Shown one piece after another: positions 57,901 through 64,000 of a DNA stretch of 64,000 nucleotides. The translations under genes were made by a program, and so were the position numbers. Origin of the DNA: Methanobrevibacter sp. (GTDB taxonomy: Archaea; Methanobacteriota; Methanobacteria; Methanobacteriales; Methanobacteriaceae); NCBI RefSeq assembly GCF_017406825.1, contig NZ_JAFQXT010000003.1, forward strand, positions 1 to 64,000, given 5' to 3'. The notes beneath the pieces were generated by a model that saw only the letters and a program-made list of their open reading frames with translations, was not told the DNA's origin and did not search any database. Within the stretch, counting starts at the first letter, position 1; the number at the start of each line of letters is the position of its first letter.

Positions 57901-59332
57901 AATGAGAGATGTCTCATTCTCATATGATAAGGACAAAAACCTGGATAACATTAATGTGGACATTAGGGAAGGTGAAGTCATTCTGCTATGCGGGGAATCC
58001 GGTTGCGGAAAAACAACTATTACACGTTTCTTAAATGGACTCATACCAAATTTTTTTGACGGAAAACGCCAAGGTAATGTATATCTAAACGATGAATTGA
58101 TTAGTGAAATGCCGATATATGAGATATCCAAGAATGTCGGATCGGTTTTTCAAAATCCTAAAACCCAATTCTTCAATGTGGATACCACCAGTGAAGTTGT
58201 ATTCGGATGTGAAAATCTATCAATGCCTATTGATGATATTCAAAATCGTTTAGATAATGTTGTTGATGATTTTCAAATATCACATCTATTGGATAAAAGC
58301 ATTTTCAAGTTATCCGGTGGTGAAAAGCAAAAGATTGCCTGCGCATCAGTTTCAGCGGTCCATCCGGACATTTTAATTTTAGATGAGCCCTCTTCCAACC
58401 TTGATTCAAGATCAAGTTGGGATTTTGAGAATATAATCCGGAAATGGAAAAGCCAGGGCAAAACAGTTGTCATTGCAGAGCATAAGCTATTCTTTTTAAG
58501 TGATGTTGTTGATAGGGTTCTCTTTTTGAATAACGGTAGAATAACAGATGAATGGTCAATTGAAGAGTTCAGACAGATTAATCATAGGGAATTCGGCTTG
58601 AGGCAACTGAATCTTGAAAATTTGACATGCAAGCGAAAGGAATATTATTCAGATTCTCCAGAATTCATGGAACTTAAAAACTTCAGGTTCCACTATGGCA
58701 AAAGACAGGTTCTGGATATTGATGATGTCAAGATTCCAAAAAATGAGGTCATAGCCATAATTGGAAAGAACGGTGCCGGCAAATCAACTTTTGCAAATTG
58801 TTTATGTGGCCTTAAAAGGTCATGCAAAGGCCAATTGATTTGGGACAATGACGCATTAAAAAGAAATGACAGGCTTAAAAAGACATATATGGTAATGCAG
58901 GATGTCAATCATCAGCTCTTCACTGAAAGCGTGTTGGATGAGGTATTGCTAAGTATGGATGATGAGAATTTCGAACTGGCCGAAGAAATACTGACAAACC
59001 TAAACCTGATTCATCTAAAGGATGCGCATCCAATGGCATTGTCTGGTGGTGAAAAGCAAAGGGTTGCTATAGCATCCGCAATAGCGTCTGAAAAAGAAAT
59101 ATTGATTTTTGATGAGCCGACAAGTGGTCTTGATTTGAAAAACATGATGAAAGTAAGTGAAAACTTAATCTACTTGCAGAAACTTGGAATCACATCATTT
59201 ATCATAACTCATGATTATGAGTTGATTATGGAGGCTTGTTCTCATGTGTTGCATATGGATGATGGAAGAATAGTTGACAGCTATAAAATCAATGAGGAAA
59301 AATTGAAAAAATTCTTTTTGAATTCAAATTAA
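57893..59332 (+). CDS. ECF transporter ATPase with two ATP-binding domains
   Basis: A 479-residue fusion of two EcfA domains. The first has GESGCGKTTITRF and LSGGEKQKIACASVS with Walker B ILILDEPSSNLDSR; the second has GKNGAGKSTFANCL, LSGGEKQRVAIASA and ILIFDEPTSGLDLK. The start is placed at TTG 57893, six bases after GAGGTG; GTG 57884 overlaps that site and ATG 57902 is also possible. It overlaps ecfT. Completes the ECF importer. Confidence 0.88.
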   Translation: MLKMRDVSFSYDKDKNLDNINVDIREGEVILLCGESGCGKTTITRFLNGLIPNFFDGKRQGNVYLNDELISEMPIYEISKNVGSVFQNPKTQFFNVDTTSEVVFGCENLSMPIDDIQNRLDNVVDDFQISHLLDKSIFKLSGGEKQKIACASVSAVHPDILILDEPSSNLDSRSSWDFENIIRKWKSQGKTVVIAEHKLFFLSDVVDRVLFLNNGRITDEWSIEEFRQINHREFGLRQLNLENLTCKRKEYYSDSPEFMELKNFRFHYGKRQVLDIDDVKIPKNEVIAIIGKNGAGKSTFANCLCGLKRSCKGQLIWDNDALKRNDRLKKTYMVMQDVNHQLFTESVLDEVLLSMDDENFELAEEILTNLNLIHLKDAHPMALSGGEKQRVAIASAIASEKEILIFDEPTSGLDLKNMMKVSENLIYLQKLGITSFIITHDYELIMEACSHVLHMDDGRIVDSYKINEEKLKKFFLNSN

Positions 59333-59396
59333 CCATTTTTCATCATCTTTTCTTTTTATCTCTCTATTTTTTGATTGCTTCTATAATCTATAAAAG

Positions 59397-59410
59397 TTAG
59401 GTATGCCTAA
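59397..59410. promoter_or_regulatory. DtxR/IdeR-like box before the MacB-type operon
   Basis: TTAGG-TATG-CCTAA, directly adjacent to a TATA box (ATTTATATATT, 59411-59420) and about 60 bp upstream of the ATPase gene. Matches the box at 52967 in both arms, so both operons probably answer to the same metal regulator. Confidence 0.6.
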
Positions 59411-59471
59411 ATTTATATATTGTGTAAGATATATTATATAATGATTATTTACTTTTAAAGAAGGTGTAAAA

Positions 59472-60176
59472 TTGAGTACAATTATAGAATTTAAAAATGT
59501 GAATAAGGAGTACAAATCCGGAGACCACATTTTAAAAGCTATGGATAATGTTAACTTCACAATTGACAGTGGAGAATTTGTTGTAATACTTGGACCGTCA
59601 GGTGCAGGCAAATCAACTTTATTAAACTTACTGGGGGGATTGGATTTTGTAACTTCCGGCCAAATCATTGTAAACAATAATCATGTCGAATCATTCAGCG
59701 ACAATCAGCTAACAGAGTACCGCGCCAGAAATGTCGGTTTCATATTCCAGTTCTATAACCTGATTCCAAATCTTACAGCACAGGAAAACATTGAACTTAT
59801 GAAGGACATTGTTGATGTGGATATAGACGGATTAAGCGTTCTTGATTCAGTCGGCCTTAAAGACCATGCAAACCAGTTTCCCGCACAGCTTTCCGGTGGG
59901 GAGCAGCAAAGGGTATCCATCGCAAGGGCAGTGGCTAAAAGACCAACAATGCTTTTGTGCGATGAGCCCACAGGGGCATTGGACTCAAAAACAGGTGTTT
60001 TGATACTGAACCTGCTTCAGAGCATGAGCAATAATCAGAACACAACTGTTGTTATCGTAACCCACAATGCAATACTTGCTGAAGCTGCAGATAAGGTTAT
60101 CCGGATTAAGAATGGCCAGGTTGAAAGCATTGTCGTTAATGAAAACCCAAAAAATGTCACTGATTTGGAATGGTGA
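59472..60176 (+). CDS. MacB/LolD-type ABC ATPase
   Basis: A 234-residue ATPase. Walker [19 protein letters not shown], signature [14 protein letters not shown] and Walker [16 protein letters not shown] are typical of the family that pairs with FtsX-like permeases. TTG start, five bases after AGGTG. The permease gene follows four bases after the stop. Such systems export peptides or lipids or power mechanotransmission rather than import. Confidence 0.9.
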   Translation: MSTIIEFKNVNKEYKSGDHILKAMDNVNFTIDSGEFVVILGPSGAGKSTLLNLLGGLDFVTSGQIIVNNNHVESFSDNQLTEYRARNVGFIFQFYNLIPNLTAQENIELMKDIVDVDIDGLSVLDSVGLKDHANQFPAQLSGGEQQRVSIARAVAKRPTMLLCDEPTGALDSKTGVLILNLLQSMSNNQNTTVVIVTHNAILAEAADKVIRIKNGQVESIVVNENPKNVTDLEW

Positions 60177-60180
60177 GTTA

Positions 60181-62451
60181 ATGCTTGCAAAAAAGATGAT
60201 AAGGGACATTTCCAGGCACAAGGCTCAGTTCATATCAATTTTCCTAATGGCATTTCTGGGGGTATTCGTGTTTGCCGGGGTCGGAGGCGAATCAGTAGGC
60301 CTTGAAGTCAATGTCAATGACTACTATGAGGAAACCAATCTTGCCGATGGTTGGATATATTCAAACTACATCAATGACTTGTTCATGTATCAGGTGGATG
60401 CTTTAGGTGCAACAACCGATATGGAACGGCAACTGGTCGTCGATTCGGTTGCGGACTTTAAAAATGATCCCGAAATTACCTTGCATTTCGTTGAAAACAA
60501 CACAATCTCCAAATTTTATCTGCTTGAAGGTGAAAAGTTAGACATTGAAGACAAGGAGGGTGTCTGGCTGGACAAGAGCTTTGCCGATGAAAAAGGCCTT
60601 AAGGTTGGAGACAACATTACCTTTGAGTTTGAAGGATACAAAATCGAAAAGGAAATCAGGGGGCTGGGATATTCTCCGGAATATGTCTACCACGCTTCAA
60701 CTTCATCAGTGATACCTGACTTCAATAAGATAGGCTTTGCATACATGTCATATAAGGCATTTCCGGAGGATACTGTTCCATATAACGTTTTGAATGTTAA
60801 GTTTGAGGGCACTCCCGAAACGTATGCCGAGCTCCTGTCGTATCATATGGACGGATACTACAATTCATTTGTGGAACGGTCAGAGCACGTTAGTGTCAGC
60901 CAGTTTTCAGAGGAAATGGACCAGCACAGTATGATGAGCGACATTTTTCCAGTTGTGTTCATACTGATTGCAATGCTGATTCTTTTAACAACAATGACAA
61001 GGATCATCACACATCAAAGAACACAAATAGGCATTCTTAAGGCTAACGGTTTCAAAAATCATTCAATAATATTGCATTATGTATCATATGGATTCTTGCT
61101 GGTTTTAATCGGTTCAATTTTAGGGCTAATCTTGGGTCCGATTACTTTGCCCCAACTGTTCTATCCGTCAATGAGTGCAACATATAAGCTTCCTTCATGG
61201 AATCCCGCATGGAGCATGAATTTTGTCTATGTTGCGGCATTGATGGTTATAATGTCAATAGCGGTGTCATTTTATTCGGTCAAAAGCATTTCATCTGAAA
61301 ACCCTGCCGATACGTTAAGGCCAAAAGCGCCTAAGGTGTCCACTTCGGGGATTGTTGAAAAATTGGCTATTTGGAAACATCTCTCGTTCAATGTCCGATG
61401 GAACTGGAGGGATGCCAAAAGAAATAAGTTCAGGGGTCTTATGACAATAATCGGTGTTATCGGATGCACTGCACTTCTTGTGTGTGCATTTGGGATGTAT
61501 GATGGGATGAATGATTTGAAAGAATGGGAATTTAACCAGATCAACCACTATGATTCAAAACTGATTGCGGATGAGGAAGCCACAATTTCCCAAATCGATG
61601 AGGTTGCAGACAAGGTCAACGGCGATAAGCTGATGGAGGGGGCCATTGAAATCGAATCGGACACAGCCAAAAAGTCCGCTTCGCTTCTGGTATTGAACGG
61701 CACAGACCTGATAACTCCAACAGATTATGATAGAAATAATGTAGAAATTGAAGATGATGAGGTTTCCATTTCGCAGAAGATGGCTGACATGCTTGGTGTT
61801 GATGTGGGCGACACCGTAAAATGGCACATTATGGGTTCGGATAAATGGGTGAAGACAAAAATCGATAAGATACATGCCGACCCGACCTCACAGGGATTCA
61901 TAATGTCCGCTGACAAGCTGGAGGATCTGGACTTGAACTACACCGCTACAAGCATCATAACCTCCGAACATGTGGACAGGAAGTATGATGGAATAAAATC
62001 CACCAACTCCCTGAATGACATGACCTCAAGTTGGGACGAGCTGACTGAAGCGATGTGGCTGCTGATCTACATTCTGATATTCTTCGCTTCTCTTTTAGCG
62101 GTCATCGTCCTATATAACTTGGGATTGCTGTCATTTACAGAAATCGAACGTGAAATTGCGACCTTGAAGGTGTTGGGATTTAAAACAGGCGCTCTTCGAA
62201 GACTGTTATTGACTCAAAACTTATGGTTTACCGCTGTCGGATTTATATTGGGCTTGCCGGTAGGATATTTTGTTTTGGATATTATGTGGAAGTCATCTGG
62301 CGATTCGTTTTACATCTTGCCTTCAATAACCCTTACAAACTTCCTGTTGACTGCTGCAATAACATTTGCATTGTCAATAATGGTAAATCTGTTGTTCTCA
62401 CGTAAAATCAAAAGGTTGAATATGGTCGAATCACTTAAAAGTGGGGAATAG
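60181..62451 (+). CDS. FtsX-like ABC permease, first paralogue
   Basis: A 756-residue permease with two FtsX repeats. An N-terminal helix (FISIFLMAFLGVFVFAG) is followed by an extracellular domain of about 230 residues, then three helices; a second FtsX unit occupies the C-terminal half. The start is set at ATG 60181, just after the ATPase stop; the longer frame would run through the ATPase gene. It is related to the truncated protein at 62979 (shared SRHKAQFISIFLMAFLG-like start and FSEEMDQHSM region). Substrate unknown. Confidence 0.85.
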   Translation: MLAKKMIRDISRHKAQFISIFLMAFLGVFVFAGVGGESVGLEVNVNDYYEETNLADGWIYSNYINDLFMYQVDALGATTDMERQLVVDSVADFKNDPEITLHFVENNTISKFYLLEGEKLDIEDKEGVWLDKSFADEKGLKVGDNITFEFEGYKIEKEIRGLGYSPEYVYHASTSSVIPDFNKIGFAYMSYKAFPEDTVPYNVLNVKFEGTPETYAELLSYHMDGYYNSFVERSEHVSVSQFSEEMDQHSMMSDIFPVVFILIAMLILLTTMTRIITHQRTQIGILKANGFKNHSIILHYVSYGFLLVLIGSILGLILGPITLPQLFYPSMSATYKLPSWNPAWSMNFVYVAALMVIMSIAVSFYSVKSISSENPADTLRPKAPKVSTSGIVEKLAIWKHLSFNVRWNWRDAKRNKFRGLMTIIGVIGCTALLVCAFGMYDGMNDLKEWEFNQINHYDSKLIADEEATISQIDEVADKVNGDKLMEGAIEIESDTAKKSASLLVLNGTDLITPTDYDRNNVEIEDDEVSISQKMADMLGVDVGDTVKWHIMGSDKWVKTKIDKIHADPTSQGFIMSADKLEDLDLNYTATSIITSEHVDRKYDGIKSTNSLNDMTSSWDELTEAMWLLIYILIFFASLLAVIVLYNLGLLSFTEIEREIATLKVLGFKTGALRRLLLTQNLWFTAVGFILGLPVGYFVLDIMWKSSGDSFYILPSITLTNFLLTAAITFALSIMVNLLFSRKIKRLNMVESLKSGE

Positions 62452-62527
62452 TTATTCCCCTATTCTCCCATATCAAGTGACAAAATATTTAAAAGGGTCA
62501 AGTTTCAATTCTTATTCAGGTGATAAT

Positions 62528-62749
62528 ATGGCTGAAGTTACAGGAGAATCAAAATATATGGATTTGTTGAATGAGTATCCACTGCTTAAAACGGATTTGG
62601 TCCGTAAAAACCCCAAATTTGAATTTTTGGTAACTCAAATGGGAAAGATTTCGCTTTGGGAAGCAAATCTCGCCGAAGTCAGTGAAAGGGCTGAAATGAC
62701 AGTCGATGAAACGGTTTCACTTTTTAAAGAATTGATTGATTCATATTGA
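62528..62749 (+). CDS. Small DUF1858-like protein
   Basis: A 73-residue protein (AEVTGESKYMDLLNEYPLLK, then MGKISLWEANLAEVSERAEM) resembling the short DUF1858 helical domain, often fused to hydroxylamine or redox proteins. ATG 62528 has AGGTGATAAT upstream, a good ribosome site, and a TATA-like AATATTTAAAAGG lies near 62483. Probably soluble. Function unknown. Confidence 0.7.
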   Translation: MAEVTGESKYMDLLNEYPLLKTDLVRKNPKFEFLVTQMGKISLWEANLAEVSERAEMTVDETVSLFKELIDSY

Positions 62750-62978
62750 CCTTTCCTTTTTTCCACCATTTCATGCATATTCCTATTTCGCATTAGGTTA
62801 ATCTTAATCAAACAATAATGTTAATGCAATTCCCAATCAATAATTTTACAATATAGATGATTATCTACATGAATTATAGGCTCTTTTCTTAATTTAAAGG
62901 CATGGTTTTAGTTTTGGATATTCTCCCTCATCAATTGAAAATAGGTTTTTTATATTTAATATTCCATATATTATTATC

Positions 62979-64000
62979 ATGTCATTGTCCAGAAAAATGC
63001 TGAGGGATATAAAGATAAATAAGACACAGTTTATTGCAATATTTCTAATGGCATTTATAGGTATCTTTGCTTACAGCGGAATTTATGGCGAGTATTACGG
63101 CCTGGTACAAACTTCCAATCAGTATTATGCAGATACCAATATGGCAGATGGCTGGATTGACAATGATAATTTCGATGAGTTGTCGGTTCACAAAGTAAAT
63201 GAATTTTCAACCCAAACCGACAGGCAGGAAGTTGTTCTCTCCTCAGCGGACCTGGAGGGAAAACCTGACATGACGCTTCATTTCATAGAAAAGGGAACGA
63301 TTTCCAAATTCTACACGACTGAAGGTGAAGATTTTGATTCCTCTGACGATTCAGGAGTATGGCTTGACCAGCGCTTTGCAGATGCAAGAGATCTGCACAT
63401 CGGAGATACGATAACTTTCGAGTTTGACAATCTGACAATTAAAAAGGAAATAAAAGGCACAGGCTATTCTCCGGAGTATATCTATGAGACTTCACCCAGC
63501 TCCCTGACACCTGATTTTTCAGAGTTGGGATTTGCCTATCTTTCATATAAGGCATATCCTGAAGATTTGGAATATAATAAATTGCTCGTCAAGTATAACT
63601 GTTCGGATAGTGACTTCAAGGAAAAATTGGACGATTCGATTGATTATCTGTCATTCACTAAAAAAGAGAATCATCTCAGTGTGTCTAAGTTTGCAAATGA
63701 AATGGACCAGCACAAGATGATCGGGGATGTCTTCCCAATCGTATTTATTTTGGTAACCTTTTTGACACTTCTGACTACAATGACAAGGATTGTCACTCAC
63801 CAGAGAACTCAAATCGGAATCCTGAAGGCGGTCGGCTTTAAGGATTCGACAATAATACTGCATTATTTATCATATGCATTTTTCCCGGTTTTATTGGGAG
63901 CGATTTTAGGTTTAGTGACAGGGCCAATGATTATCCCACAGATGTTCTACCCGACAATGGCTACAATGTACAGCATGCCGATGTGGCATCCCGGTTTTGA
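62979..64000 (+). CDS. FtsX-like ABC permease, second paralogue, cut by window end
   Basis: Open from ATG 62979 to the window end, at least 340 residues, so only the first half is seen. Starts SLSRKMLRDIKINKTQFIAIF, then an extracellular domain and the first FtsX helices (VFPIVFILVTFLTLLTTMT; ILKAVGFKDSTIILHYL). Closely similar along its length to the permease at 60181, for example GYSPEYIYETS against GYSPEYVYHAS. A duplicated gene. Its ATPase may be the one at 59472 or one beyond the window. Confidence 0.85.
   Translation, partial: MSLSRKMLRDIKINKTQFIAIFLMAFIGIFAYSGIYGEYYGLVQTSNQYYADTNMADGWIDNDNFDELSVHKVNEFSTQTDRQEVVLSSADLEGKPDMTLHFIEKGTISKFYTTEGEDFDSSDDSGVWLDQRFADARDLHIGDTITFEFDNLTIKKEIKGTGYSPEYIYETSPSSLTPDFSELGFAYLSYKAYPEDLEYNKLLVKYNCSDSDFKEKLDDSIDYLSFTKKENHLSVSKFANEMDQHKMIGDVFPIVFILVTFLTLLTTMTRIVTHQRTQIGILKAVGFKDSTIILHYLSYAFFPVLLGAILGLVTGPMIIPQMFYPTMATMYSMPMWHPGF

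Noticed and set aside
60067-60180. Upstream extension of the first FtsX permease
   Set aside because: The extra 38 residues lie inside the ATPase gene in another frame; ATG 60181 after the ATPase stop is the sensible start.

Overview
The window comes from a low-GC methanogenic archaeon of the Methanobacteriales, most probably a gut Methanobrevibacter. The support is archaeal release factor aRF1, a tetrahydromethanopterin methyltransferase subunit (MtrA), a predicted coenzyme F430 synthase, eIF-5A with a hypusine site, pyruvoyl arginine decarboxylase, archaeal RibL, Nog1 and F420-type glutamate synthase genes. Promoters look archaeal (AT-rich TATA boxes, T-run terminators) and ribosome binding sites are GGAGG or GGTGAT. 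No rRNA, CRISPR array, transposase or integrase was seen; there is one tRNA.

Region by region. 1-13.3 kb is largely nitrogen assimilation: aRF1, NADP-type glutamate dehydrogenase, a frameshifted TacT-like acetyltransferase facing a 46-residue gene, glutamine synthetase, and a four-gene archaeal glutamate synthase operon with an F420-type subunit whose domains look circularly permuted. A large PEP/pyruvate-binding protein follows. NrpR-like GGAA-N6-TTCC palindromes lie before gdhA and glnA. 13.6-20.6 kb holds MarR plus a drug exporter, small enzymes, a split TPR protein and a soluble orphan MtrA. 21.0-25.0 kb is the most unusual stretch: a half-size HsdS-like protein overlapping an HsdM-like protein with degenerate methyltransferase motifs and no HsdR, next to ARPP-1 and HIRAN genes.

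25.0-33.0 kb carries a GfcR-like regulator, a sugar dehydrogenase, hemC with a 20-bp palindrome in its promoter, tRNA-Leu, cfbE, a NADP phosphatase/NAD kinase fusion and a polyamine/hypusine set (pdaD, eIF-5A, speB). 33.1-38.8 kb has a purine permease and an accessory cluster: small HTH regulator, secreted EF-hand-like protein, and several zinc-ribbon proteins, one frameshifted. 38.9-51.8 kb is mostly housekeeping: ornithine cyclodeaminase, adenine deaminase, SIS isomerase, Hsp20, a TldD/AMMECR1/Nog1 operon, a GMC-like oxidoreductase and a hisA-ribL-argC-flavodoxin-pyrI operon.

51.8-64.0 kb is a transport region that looks acquired from gut Firmicutes: an AraC regulator, two ABC exporter-type half transporters, an ECF system (S component, EcfT, double EcfA), then a MacB-type ATPase with two FtsX-like permeases, the second cut by the window end. 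DtxR/IdeR-like boxes (TTAGG...CCTAA) precede both transport operons, suggesting metal, probably iron, control. Two indels and one missing start codon may be sequence errors rather than biology.
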